This document shows positions 35,675-47,368 of a DNA stretch of 64,000 nt, piece after piece; positions within the stretch are counted from its first letter, which is position 1; every line of letters begins with the position of its first letter. The position numbers and the translations under genes were made by a program. The stretch is from Nyssa sinensis. Its lineage: Eukaryota; Streptophyta; Magnoliopsida; Cornales; Nyssaceae. The notes under the pieces were generated by a model that saw only the letters and a program-made list of their open reading frames with translations, was not told the origin of the DNA and ran no database searches. The DNA lies in NCBI GenBank assembly GCA_008638375.1, contig CM018041.1, positions 6,625,501-6,689,500 on the forward strand. Direction: 5' to 3'.

Positions 35675-36747
35675 TGAGTGAGAAGGAGAAGAAACTGTTT
35701 GTAGTTTGAAAATGTCAGCGGCTCCAAGTCGTAGTAGTTGCAATGGCGAGAGATGCAAGAACCACGCGCAAAGGAGGGTGGCTAATGTCTGTTGAGATGA
35801 CAAAGCTAGGGTTGAGACAATTGTGAGCAACCAATACTAATTCTTTTGTTTACACAATCAATCTGTGATTTTAAGAAACTTTGTCATGAAACAAGTTCAC
35901 TGATGTTGTTCATAAATTTCAGCAAAGACATCTTATCACGTAAAGTAGAATGCTATTTTATATTTTTTTGAAAGCCAAACATTTTATATAAATGAGCCGG
36001 AATTATTAATATGGTCTATAAATCTTGTTTTATGACAAAACTTCTCCTTGAATTTTTGGACGAAGATATATGACAGCCACACTTGCATAATTTTTAGGGT
36101 TAAGCCACACTTACATCAAGTTGGTTCACCCATAACATTATTCATCATAATTTTTTAAAAAAATTTAAATATAAAAAATCAAACAAATCTATTAATTATA
36201 AATAAAAAATTATTTGGCACATCATTCGATAAATTAAATCGGTATACCAAATTAGAGTACCAATCATTTTCTTTTACTGTATTACATTCATTTTTTTTAT
36301 ACAATGATGTAAGAAGTAAAAATCAAAATTACACTAACTATATAAAGAATTAGTACTTACATCACTTAAATAAGATCTCAGACCTTATTGTAATTTCATT
36401 ACTCACTATGGGTATAATATAATTCATAGATATTGAAATTGTAGTGAAAGTCACATAGTGTGACGGTTTATGAAATAATAAATGGAATGATAACACTGAC
36501 CTCTTTCTCTCTAGTTACTTGATAAGTATAAGAACTTTTCTTGTGTTTTCTAAAATTACATTGACATGTCTTTTATTATAATGACAATATACAAATTCTC
36601 TTATGCGGACAAAATTTGTCATTAACGATGTTAACACTTTCAACCACGTTTTTTATATGACTAAAATATATTTATATATTATACTGACCTCCTTTGTTTT
36701 TTTAAAAATCACTAGAGATGTTCTTGTAGTTATCAAATATCATATAA

Positions 36748-37507
36748 GAGCTCAGGTGTAATTATTTATAAGGGTAAAATAATAAATTCATACTTTTCAT
36801 TAATATCCATTTTTCCAACGATTTTAATAGGAAAAATATCAAAAATCAGAAGTGATGTCCCTATAATTGTTGAATATAAAAAAGAAAGCTAATGTAATTA
36901 TCCCAAAAGTAAACTTCCCTAGCTGAGTGTGCTCATCTTCTTTCTTTTTTTCACTTGTATTCATAATCTTTTAAGCCAAAAAAGAAAAATTTGAGGAAGT
37001 TTATCCTAGCTTCTTACAAATCAGTTCTAAATGAGTTGGTATGGATTGAAAATGTCAAATTCATTTGCTGTTGAAGATGTCTTTGTTTTGCATTCAATCC
37101 AACTCACACCTAAGCATTCATTTAGTTGCAGTTAATTGTTTTTTATTACATTTTACCGTATGTTTAGTGATGTATAATTGAGGGTTAAGAGTTAGAATTA
37201 GTTGTAATTAGAGGCAATTTAATCAAACTCTGAACTAGTTTATCTCCATTCTCGATCAATTCTAATTCTAAGACTCTAATTTCATGATTTAAACATACAA
37301 TTATTGTACTTTTTGTTAGTTGTCAATATAACCCTCCTAAACAAAAATCTCAAATCAAACAAAAAACTTTAAGATTCAAAACCCTAAGAATTTTTAATTA
37401 AAAATCATCAACCTTTAAACTATTGCTTTATCATTAATCACCAAATAAAAACAAAAACCTACTCACAAATCTCAAAATCATTTATTTTAATCTTATAATT
37501 AAAGGTT
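36748..37507. other. unit-B-only DNA, nothing recognised
   Basis: The left part of a roughly 4-kb stretch (36748-40738) absent from unit A. AT-rich with no clear frame or element end. Whether it was inserted in B or lost from A cannot be told from the window. Confidence 0.4.
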
Positions 37508-37512
37508 GAAGT

Positions 37513-38212
37513 TGATGTTGCACTTTTTGGCCCACGTGAGATTCAAGCTCGGCTCCCTGCGAAACACTTGAAACAGAAGATCAGAGGACCACCGGGTTGG
37601 CTCCGACAGTAGCCGCTCCGATGCTTAAGTCAATAAACTGATTTGAAGGACTGTAATGAAAGTCAAATAATGAGCATGAAAGTAAAGCGTACCTTTAGGG
37701 TTGAATTTATAGGCAATGGCTCTCCCAAGTTGATTAGGATTTGGAAGCATGAATATAGGGATTGGATCTTCGGAGATATCAGTTACCTTGTTGAATATGG
37801 TAACTCAGTGTAGCAGTTTCCTTGTTGGAGACTGTTTCCTTATTTCCTGCTTGGTGCTCATTGAGGCGGTGATAAGGTCTGATCATTGATGTGTCGTACT
37901 GCAGACTTGCATCTATATACGTTAGCATTGTAGGAGAGCAGTCCTGCTTTGATAATATGAGCTCGGTTCCTATGGGTTATGCCCTTGATCGACAGAGGAT
38001 GAGGTATATGACCGAGCATCAACTGCATGAGTGCACATAAGTTATACGGCTAATCATGAACTGAATGACCGAGCATAAGTTATATGGCCGAGCATGAACT
38101 AAATGACCAAGCATAAGTTATATGGCCGAGCATGAACTGAATGACCGAGCATAAGCTGACCTACAGTTACACGTGTCATGTAGTGGTTGGTGTGTCACAT
38201 AGTGGTATATCA
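37513..38212 (-). mobile_element. solo LTR, 700 bp, minus orientation
   Basis: It starts TGATGTTGCAC and ends GTGGTATATCA, so the ends form TGAT/ATCA. It is flanked by GAAGT (37508-37512 and 38213-38217). A TATA-like site reads CCTATAAATTC on the minus strand (37709-37719), which sets the probable orientation. It contains words such as GGTTGGCTCCGACAG and a short tandem array. No internal genes are present. Confidence 0.8.
37997..38160. repeat. tandem array inside the 700-bp solo LTR
   Basis: Alternating words GACCGAGCAT and GGCCGAGCATGAACT with ATAAGTTATA recur about five times in units of 20-40 bases. It is typical of variable repeats in LTRs. Confidence 0.75.
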
Positions 38213-38217
38213 GAAGT

Positions 38218-38902
38218 TTATCAAAACTGAAAAAAAGGAAAAAAGTAAATTCTATAGACCTTAAATTTCTGTTGATAAAAATATTTATTTATATTAAAAT
38301 TTTAATATAAAAATGTATAGTCTCGGTACACGAAGACAACACGAGTTATATGCCAATGCGAGTTCGAGGAGAGTTATATGTATATATTAATACAACCTTA
38401 AGTGATAGTGCATCACTGAGCCACATTTAGTTTATAACTTTATATACATCCAGGAAAAATTTATGCTACATCGATCAACTATATCATGGTTGGATTCCAA
38501 TGGAACCCATTAAAGTGTAACCTCTTAAATAATATCAACGCGTGACACTCGCAGATAATGGTTTGGCTTTCTTATTTTGATTTTCTTTTTGTCTAATTAA
38601 TTTTTAAAATGACATAAAGAGACTTAGGGCGCCTCTAATAATTACTTAAATTTTAATTCAAATTTAAATTTGAATAAAAATCATTAAAAAAAAAATAACC
38701 TTTCAATAATTTACTCAAATTTATTTTTATCCAAATCAACATAATATTGTTCACGTACTCGAATTTTTAGTAGTCAACTTGCATGAAAATCAAAGAGAAA
38801 AAGAGAAATTGGAAAAGAATGAAACTTGTTTCCGTCGGTGGTGGTTAAGGTGATCTGAAGCTGGTGGAGGCCTTTTGATCTCTACTGTCAATCCTGTACA
38901 CG

Positions 38903-38958
<56 letters not shown>

Positions 38959-39433
38959 TGTGCGTGTGTGTGTGATGGTTTTCATAGAAAGACAGATAGA
39001 TTTGTAGTGGAATACAATAGTAAATGATGGTTTGTGGTGGTAGATGGTGGTCATTGATTTTTCAAGCGAGAGAGGATGGTGGTCTGTAGTGAAATATGGT
39101 GGTCGTTACTTTTTTCAAGGTGAAGAAGGTGAGGATTTTAAATAAGATTTGAGTAAAAATGATCAATTTATTATCGGTGAGTTTCATATCAAATAAAAAA
39201 TTTCTAGCGACCTGATTGTGAAATTTGGTAGTTCAATTACCATCAACACAACAAGGATACCTAATATAATATCAATGAAGTTTTAATTAAGAATTGTAAA
39301 CATTATTCTAATTAATTGAACGACTGTCCTTTTGTTCATATTTTTAAAAAGTGAAATTTTTGTGCAGACTTTTAACATATTTGAGAGCTAATCATTGATG
39401 ATTTCAGATGATCTTCTCTAAAACTCGAATCAT
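38218..39433. other. AT-rich spacer with microsatellites
   Basis: It contains a (TA)n-(GA)n-(GT)n compound microsatellite at 38903-38975 and TGGTGG-rich repeats at 39005-39110. No gene is supported. Confidence 0.5.
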
Positions 39434-39436
39434 TAA

Positions 39437-40578
39437 GGCTCTGTTTGGATACAAACTTGAAACTAGTTTCAAAATTCAAGTTTTTCGAAAAAACATTTGG
39501 ATACGTACGTATTCAAGTTATATTCAAACTCACTTTTTTAACTTTTTCATAATCTATTTCTGAAAAAATCTTCAACTATCCTATCATTCAGATCTCTCTC
39601 TCTCACCCACCGACACTCTCTCATCCAACTTCAAAGAGAAAAGCTATTCACATTTGTATCTTTCTCACCCAGCGATAGAGTTGAATTGTTGTGTAGCTCT
39701 TGAACAGTGTCACCCACCGACTCATTCACGATCTCTCTCTCACACTCTCTCATCCAACTTCAAAGAGAAAATCTATTCTTGATCTCTCTCTCTCTCTCTC
39801 ACCCAGCGATAATCAACACCATCAATCCCTTATATCGCCACAATTCTATCACCCATCGACTCATTCTCTCTGCCCCTTGTTTGCGTTTTCCATTGATTTC
39901 TTGGCCCGATTTGAAGATCTCGTTCAACTTGATCTCAACTGGTTTTGCGTAGTGCCCGGCCTTCCGATTTGAAGAACTGTTCCACCTTGAACTCTCTCAC
40001 CCACCGACGAAGCCCGTACGCATTTTCTCTCTCAATTTCGGTATATAGATTTGAAGATCTCGTTCCAAGATCTCAAGTGGTCTCGCGCAATTCCTTTTAT
40101 CCGAGATCTAGATCTCGTTCCACCTTTTTCTCTCACCCATCGATGAAGCCCCAGTGATCTTCACCTCTCTGATGCTAACAAGAGGGCAAAAGAGAAAGCA
40201 AGCAGATTTATTTATTTCATAAATTAATTTGAAAAAATGAATTAAGAGTTATAAAAAAGTAATTTAATATTTTATATAATATTAACATACTAATTTATTT
40301 ATTAAATTAAATTAATAAAATTTACAATATGTTCGGACTTAATAAATTATAACTTAGAGATTGGACTGGGGTAAGTAATACTTCTTATTTTTTGTGTATA
40401 TAAATCTTAAAAATTTTATATCCAAACGCATTTTCAGTTTTTAACTTAGAATCTGAATTTTGATTTGCATAATCAAACGCATTTTCGCAGTTTTTAAAAA
40501 AACAATTACAAAATTCTGAAACACATTTCAGAAATATTTTTCAAAAAATCATATCTGAATCACTATTCAAACGCAACT
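39437..40578. mobile_element. Tourist/Harbinger-like MITE, 1.14 kb
   Basis: The left end GGCTCTGTTTGGATAC and the inverse of the right end AGTTGCGTTTGAATAG are imperfect inverted repeats. TAA flanks both sides (39434-39436 and 40579-40581). The subterminal regions repeat AAACTTGAA/TTCAAGT words. The middle (39590-40160) is CT-rich with several copies of CACCCACCGACT and CATCCAACTTCAAAGAG. The frames at 39700-40157 lie in these repeats and are not genes. Confidence 0.65.
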
Positions 40579-40737
40579 TAACTTTTTGTAAATATCATCA
40601 CAATATCTTTTGAATGAGGATCTTGTTAAGAGTTCTCTTTGAAACTCCTACCTCTTGTTTTTTTTACTTCGATTGTTCCTATTTTTTGTTTTTAAAAAAA
40701 GAAAATTCCTAATTTTTTTTTAAATTTAAATAAAAAT

Positions 40738-41110
40738 TTGAATAATTCATGGGATTAAAGGAAGTTTCGCGGGCTTTTAAGGTGGATCCCACTATTGATC
40801 TGGAAAGAGCGCGTGGTGTGAAAGAGCGCGCGTTGGGAGTGGTTCCACTAAGAATTTTCCAGGAATAGACGTCAACGCGAAGTTGCAGCGGAGAGCGCCA
40901 GAACGCGTCGGTCTGACTTGTGATATAAGTCGGAGACTCTGCGGGCCGCGGTCTGCCCAAAGCTTCTTTCGCACGTCAGCTTTCTACTAGTAATTTAGTA
41001 ATAAAAGTAATAAAGCTCACTTATTTGGTCTTGGGCCTTTGCAGATCCTCCCATCCTAGGCCCAAGCCCATAGGATAAAACTACACTTGCCCAACCCTAT
41101 TGCTCTCAAG
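40738..41110. other. GC-rich island, copy B
   Basis: It matches 16900-17250 of unit A, with the same CpG-rich core. The match continues AT-rich to about 41480. It is described under copy A. Confidence 0.45.
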
Positions 41111-41482
41111 AGGGTTTTCTTTCAGCACTCCAATATATTTTTCATCTAATTTTTTTTTAAGCATTGTATATTTATCAGGGTCGTCTTAAGATCACTTGAG
41201 CTTAAAATGATAATTTTTTCATTTTTTGAGACATAAGAAGAATTAATTTTTAATAAAAACATAATTTAAAGATTAAATTTTTATTAACCTTAAACTTTTA
41301 ATTTGAATTATAATAAATACACAAAATTTAGAGCATTTTTTGTTAAGTAGAATTCTATTGATTCTACACTTTTGATTTGAATTAATCAATAAAGACATAA
41401 AATTTTAGTTTTTTTTTTTGTAATTAGACTTTTATCTTCCTTGCACTTCTAATTTGGATTGGATTAATGTATAAAGACATAA

Positions 41483-42406
41483 AATTTGAATTTTTTTTAT
41501 AATTACACTTTTATTGGGCTTACACTTTACACTTCTAGTTTAAATTAATCTATAAAAAAAAATATAAAATTAAAATTTAGGACTTTCTTTGTAAGTAGAA
41601 TCTAAAGTCATTACTTCGTTTCGTTCGTTTAATACTTGAGTCGGTCCTGATATTTATTATTAAATAATTAAAAATTAAATAATGTGGTGTGGATCTACAT
41701 ACCTCTACATAAATTAAAAAAAAAAATATTGAAGAGGAGTCGTAGTCTTAAAAAGTATGTATAATAGATCTCGTGTGAATAGTAAAGTAAAAAGGCACTG
41801 GGATAGACTCTGCTCGAGTTTGAGTCTTCCCCAACTAATACTAGAGTTATGGGACTCGGGGCTATCTAGTACTTTAGGAGTTTGTTCTTATTGCCACACG
41901 TTCAAAGGACTCATGTTAGACATGTCTCTATCCAAAAACAAAAACAAAAAAAGGGTATGCATGAACAATTTTAATACATGTCATTTTCAAAATTTAGCAT
42001 GGATCGAAAGTGTCAATACTATTTTTAATGTCACGTTTAATATTAAGAGTAGCAGTTGTTACTTTTGCTACATTATGTAATACAATTGTACTCCATTTTA
42101 TTTTCCTTTGCATATGTTTATTCGATAGTTTCATGCGTGTGGTTTATGCTAGTTTCTAAAAGAAATACATAATAATAATATAAACAGGTGTTAATTCGAT
42201 TATCTCTTCGAATCAAGAGTAACGAAAGTAGAATAGGCGACTTGTATTACAAGCTTTCTTGAAATGCCACAAACATCTTTGTAATATTACAAGAAATCCT
42301 TCTTGTTAAATAAGACGACTACAAGACCAAGGGCATTATGATGGTCTTCGAATAAGAATTTTAGAGAGAGCATCACTCAAAATTTCACGTGATAATTAAA
42401 AAATTA
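41483..42406. other. unit-B-only DNA, 0.9 kb, nothing recognised
   Basis: Absent from unit A, where the flanks meet near 17674. It repeats AT-rich words of the flank (ATAAAATT.TAG), which favours a deletion in A through short repeats. A 107-aa frame (41757-42080) resembles nothing I know. Confidence 0.35.
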
Positions 42407-43041
42407 CACATGGATGAATTAATTGCACTTAACTGATGCATATATGTTTATATCCCATGATTAATGGGATAATCTACCATACTTACGTGATAATATTTAA
42501 ATTATTCAAACCAACTAAAACGGATAAGAATTTTAATCACATGTAAAACTCCTATCATAATTATCACTATCTCCACAAATTTTATGAATGCCAAATAGAG
42601 TCGATACCACATGAACCAATGTCCAATGGGTTCATGATTTTGAAAAATGGTAGTTAAAGAATGGTGGTTTAAAAAATAATAATTGTTGTGTTAAAAAAAT
42701 AATATTTTAATATTAAAATAAAATTGTCAAAATTTAGCATTTTTATACTCTAATAATATTAGAATATAAATTTTACATAAATAAAATAATATTTAACAAC
42801 GAGACAGAGCGGTCAGAATATAAAACTTATGCTATAACAATGTAAAAGCTGACATTTAGGATAGAATTTCTAAAGTGGGTTTTTACTATAGCTGGATTCA
42901 CGACTGGAGGATTCAAGATGACAACTAGTTTAGTGAGAAAAAACATGCAAAAGTGGTTAAATAAAATGATTGAGTTTGAACTTTGAACCTCCAGAGTCCA
43001 GAGAAGTTTGAACACTACTTCCTTTTCTTATTGTCCTTATA

Positions 43042-43076
<35 letters not shown>

Positions 43077-43239
43077 TGGGAAAAATAGTCAAACGAGTAC
43101 AGCCACACTTTTTTACTTTCTGTCGTTTTTAATTCAATGACACGTATATACGTGCGCTTCGCGTCACAAAATATAATATTTAGGAGGTTAAGATCCACCC
43201 CAAAGAGAACAGGAGAGGAGAGGTTTGATTTTGATAACA

Positions 43240-43297
43240 ATGGCGTCAACACGGCAATCTTTTACCAGTGCTCGACCGACAGTATTCTGTAATTGCG
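43240..43297 (+). pseudogene. first exon of a GRF-zinc-finger-like gene, rest not found
   Basis: It starts MASTRQSFTSARPTVFCNC, followed by a good donor G|GTAGGTGAG. Ser/Thr-rich starts running into CNCG are typical of plant proteins with a GRF zinc finger, where the next exon would supply the NPGRRF..C part. I could not find that exon in 43300-44990. The GA-rich leader and upstream region are shared with 26740-26954. It is probably an orphan exon; a distant second exon or a regulatory transcript cannot be excluded. Confidence 0.5.
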
Positions 43298-44910
43298 GTA
43301 GGTGAGAGCTCTATTTTATATATTTTCAAGGAAATGTATTTTTTTTGAGAAGTAGGAAGAAAAGTTGGAGGTTGCAACCCAACCCAAAAAACCCTCGTGA
43401 AATTGTCAAGGTTGTTTGTAGCTATATTGATATATATATATATATATATGCATGAAATTTTATAACTCGTTCGGATTGAGAAAATTGAAGAAGAAAAAAA
43501 GATTAAGGTAAAAAGATAGTTAAATCATTTGTTTGAAAGTATTTAATGAAAAAAGAAAAAAAGAATAGAAGAAAAAAGTTTGAGAGGATTAATCTATTTC
43601 TCTTACCTCTCCAAAAGTTGAGAGTTTTGGAGAGAAAATAATGAATTTTAATAATTTTTTTTACAATACTAAAAATACCTGCAAATGAAATTTCTAAACA
43701 TAAGAATAAAAAGAAAAGATATAATTGTCAAGTAATTTTTCATACTCTCTTTGGTTTTGCTCTTTTACTGATCATTCAAACAAAAAATAATGATTTTCTT
43801 TTCTAATTTATCAAATAAAATAAAATAAACATTTTTTTCTTTACTTTTTTTTATTTTAATTTTTTTTTCCAAACTTTTAAACCAACTGTTAGTGTTATAT
43901 GTTACATCAAAAGCTCTTTACTTTCCTTGATTTTCTCTGGAAAAGTAATTTTTTTTGCCGCATGCATGTCAAAGCACAAAAGGCTTGGAAGTTAAATATA
44001 TTATCTCAAACAAAAGCCAATTTATAGAAGCAAAGTCTCAATGAGTTATTGACATTTGAAGGGGACAGACAAACATAGTGACCCTCCCTTTACCCCCCTC
44101 CCCATTGCCCATTCATGTTTCTATAATCTTATCCATTTTAGGGTTATAATATTTTAAGAAGGTTTTCTTGATTGCCAATTCTTTTGTGGGTCCATAATTT
44201 TTTTCTTTTTTCTTCTTTCTTCATGATCATCTATTTGCTAATTCTCTTTCTTTCTTTACTTCTAAGATCAAGTATTACAAAATGTCTATGCATGTGAAGT
44301 TATATTCAAAGCAAGAGGACGTTTATAACAGTAGCAAGTATATTAGATGTTTTTACATTTATATCCTTTATATCACAATAAAATAATTTTATTGTTGTGT
44401 CAAGGATGGCTCGTCCTCGATGTTATACAATAAATAAAACATAAAATGAAAAAGAATGAAACGAAGAATATTCCTAAACACCTTAACCCTTTTAGCGAGC
44501 ATCCCTAGTTAAGTGAAGAGTTATATTTTTTTAATAACACGAGTACATTCCCACTTTTGAGAATGTAAAGATGAGGAATGCTTATTCCGGTGTTAAGCTA
44601 GAATATTCATTTCTTCATATTTGGTCATTCCAAAAGTACCCAAGTGCTTGCAACTTGCTCACCAAAATATGATCCAAGTGCTTGCAACTTGCTCACCAAA
44701 ATATTACGTATGGTTTGGTCAAAGACCGAAAGGAGTGACTAAAATATAGTAATAAAAATGAAAATTGTGAAAGTGATAAAGTGCATGATTAATTGGCACT
44801 AATTAAAATTGTTCATTGTGTTTTTTACTTGTCATCTCTACAGTGTGGCCCTACAATTATCATGACTCTCTAAGAAATATTTTATCTTGATATGATGAAG
44901 GCGTGGTGTT
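43298..44910. other. intergenic, AT-rich
   Basis: No gene is seen. There is a direct repeat of about 34 bp (AAGTGCTTGCAACTTGCTC twice, 44639-44702) and a TA microsatellite at 43431-43450. Confidence 0.55.
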
Positions 44911-44911
44911 C

Positions 44912-44918
44912 TATAAAT
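44912..44918 (+). promoter_or_regulatory. TATA box of the CEP-like gene
   Basis: TATAAAT 78 bases before the start codon in an otherwise unstructured region. The spacing suits a short leader of about 45-55 bases. Confidence 0.5.
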
Positions 44919-44995
44919 CATTCAGATGGGCAAAGCTTACCATCCTTTAAAGAATCACTTTCTTTGATCAATACAAATTTCCTTCACTTCTTGAA

Positions 44996-45295
44996 ATGAC
45001 TAAAAGGGAAAGAAAGGCTAGTCTTCTGCTAAATATAGTACTGTTTCTTTTGTTTTTGATGGTTGATTGCAGAGTGGCTAATACATTTAACCAGGGCCAG
45101 TCTTCTGCTAAATTTACTGGTTCTTTTATTGGTTGGGCTCATGCCTGTCTTGTAGGAGAAAGAGGGTCAAGAAAGCCTCTAAATTTGGAGGAGAAATTAG
45201 AGGGATTCAAGGCTGAAGAATATGGCGGGCAAGATGATAATTATGATTTCTATAGAAAGCATGGAGATATTCCAAGCCCTGGTATTGGTCATTGA
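44996..45295 (+). CDS. secreted peptide precursor, CEP-like
   Basis: A single-exon precursor of 99 aa. Residues 9-28 form a hydrophobic signal peptide after a basic start (MTKRERK). The middle is charged with one Cys (51). The very C-terminus reads DFYRKHGDIPSPGIGH. The last six residues match the end of the CEP (C-terminally encoded peptide) domain, which in classic members reads FRPTxPGxSPGIGH; here the FRPT part is replaced by YRKHGD. CEP peptides are released outside the cell and, in the classic group, bind CEPR receptor kinases to report nitrogen status or limit root growth. An in-frame stop directly after GH is usual for the family. It sits upstream of KUP2 on the same strand, about 5 kb away. 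Class assignment is tentative because of the divergent half. Confidence 0.65.
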   Translation: MTKRERKASLLLNIVLFLLFLMVDCRVANTFNQGQSSAKFTGSFIGWAHACLVGERGSRKPLNLEEKLEGFKAEEYGGQDDNYDFYRKHGDIPSPGIGH

Positions 45296-45299
45296 AGTG

Positions 45300-45380
45300 A
45301 GTCTTGGGCTCTTTTTCTTATATATTGAAGTTACGGTTTAATCTTTCACATATAGTTCTGTCGTTTGTGTCTTCTTATAT

Positions 45381-45412
<32 letters not shown>

Positions 45413-47368
45413 TCAAATTTACGTTTTAATCTTTCACATATAGTTCTATCGTCGTGTCTTCTGAATTCCTTTTTCTCTGAATCTTCTTTTATAATGGTGT
45501 AATTGGTGCTCTTGTCATTTCCTTAGAAATGAAGAGGCACATGGGTCATGTACTATGTAAATTATCATACAATACACTATTACATATATATATATATATA
45601 TGCATTTTGTAAATGACCATACGGAAGGACATACAGTATCACTGCATAGGAATCTGATGCGGACATCATGACCGTGACTCCATTTGCAAAATTTTACCAA
45701 GGTCGATGTCAAAATACAGAATACAGTCCATCCAGTATCTTTGTGGCTGAGTGACGGTATTGATGGGCCAGGCTGATGGAGAGTTGGGCCGAGGGTTATT
45801 TGTTGGAGAGATTTAGTATTTTATTTTAATTATACTTTTGGATATTTGTTAGTCATTGTCTTTTATTATATTTTTCTTTTAGTATTATCCTTGTTATGTA
45901 ATAAGAGGGTTTATTTAAAGAACCCTGGTTGTGCGAATACAAGGACAAATGAAATGAAGAATTAATTAGTGTTATTTTCTTTCTTTTGGTGTGAATGCCA
46001 AAGCTTTTCTGTATCCTCAGCTTGAATCAAATTCAGATGAAACAAATATATCAGGCAGACAATGCCATGTCTTAGAAAAATTTAGGCCTTTTTGGGGTCA
46101 TTATCTGTATGAAATAAAGATCAAAAGAGAATTAATTATCTTTTGGGTCGCTTCTAGGAAAAAATATTCAATGGTCCCAACACAGTGTTCCAACCGTCAA
46201 ATGATATCCCACATATGTTTTTACTAATGTATCTATTCATCTGAACGTTAAGACCATCGAAGAATTGCTCCATTTCTGGGCTCATTATGTTTAGGCAAGT
46301 TCTTTGAGACTTTGACAGGGCCTTTTATAGCAGGCCTGATCTTGGGCCTAACATAGATTCCAGTTACAATTCTAGAAGGTTACTGCTAATGTGTGGATTG
46401 GGCCTTGGCTTTCAAAACATAGGGAAGGGCTGGACCAACCTTTGCAATGGGGAATGTCTAAACTTGAAATTGCCTTTGATCCCCGAGCTACCATACTTGG
46501 ACAATAAGTTTTTGCATGGATTAGGTCTATGAATCTTGCTTATATTATCTTGTTTTTAAAAAATATCTTACTTATATGACAAGATGTAATTGATAAAATT
46601 CATGAACTTAGTTAATGGACATGATTCATATAAAAAAACTTCCTGCTAAACACGACTTAAAGGCATGTATTAAGTCTAAGTCAAGAATAAGCAAGCGCAG
46701 AGCTAGCATGGCCCCGGGGGAGGAGGATTGCTCTATACTTTTTTTTTTTCAAATATACCCTTTTAATTTGTATTTTTTCCTCTAGTCTAGAATCCTTTAC
46801 TTTTATCCTTATTTTAATTTTAATTTGGCCTCTTAATGATACTTTTATTAATTTTTTGAATCGAGTTTAGTGTTTTTAAGGGTATCTTTATTTAATTTGT
46901 GAATTTCTTCACATCATTGAGTTTGATTACTTATCCAATATATTATTAATCAATATTAAATTTTTATACTCAGCTAATTTTTAAATCTAAGATCAAAATA
47001 TTAGCAAAAATTTTATCCCCTTTAAGAAAAAAATAATGCCACACGGTCCAAATTTGTATATCAAATGATGTGTTGTGTGTCATTATGACATATTAATTAC
47101 AAGAAGATGTGTGAATACCATATAAAAATTAAATTATAAATTAATCTGAATTGAATGTCGGCTTCATCTGACTTGAGAGGGACCTATGACATACTCCAGT
47201 CAATTGAATAATTTTTTTTTTAATTATAATTAATTTATCGTGCATATATCAAGCCGACCTGCAAGTGGAAGGCCATCCAATATATATATATTTTATAAAT
47301 TGATAAGTAAGTATTTTAGGTTAACTTATATATCCGATTAATTATTCTTCTTTGTTGACAGTCAGGTC
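45300..47368. other. intergenic, with a possible copia-type LTR fragment
   Basis: 45328-45465 repeats TTTAATCTTTCACATATAGTTCT on both sides of a TA microsatellite. At 45800-45990 the sequence (TGTTGGAGAG start, TAGTATTATCC, TTATTTAAAGAACCC, then CAAATGAAATGAAG) has the style of a Ty1/copia LTR, but I see no matching end or target duplication. No gene is supported. Confidence 0.35.

Larger units (their letters stand above)
26951..43277. repeat. tandem duplication unit B
   Basis: The second copy of the unit starting at 11996, enlarged to about 16 kb by insertions and an internal duplication. The order of shared blocks is the same: leader (26954-28410), flank of the LTR site (29849-30340 and 32645-33141), peptide gene (34896-36748), GC-rich island (40738-41480) and GRF exon (42410-43277). 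The original unit, without transposons, would be roughly 5.6-6 kb or longer depending on where the 4-kb and 0.9-kb length differences arose. Confidence 0.9.

Noticed and set aside
37997..38160. Regularly spaced repeats that could suggest a CRISPR-like array
   Set aside because: Units are contiguous and variable, without unique spacers, and lie within a plant solo LTR.
39700..40157. Ser/His/Leu-rich frames of 70-90 aa
   Set aside because: Produced by CT-rich repeats in the centre of a MITE.
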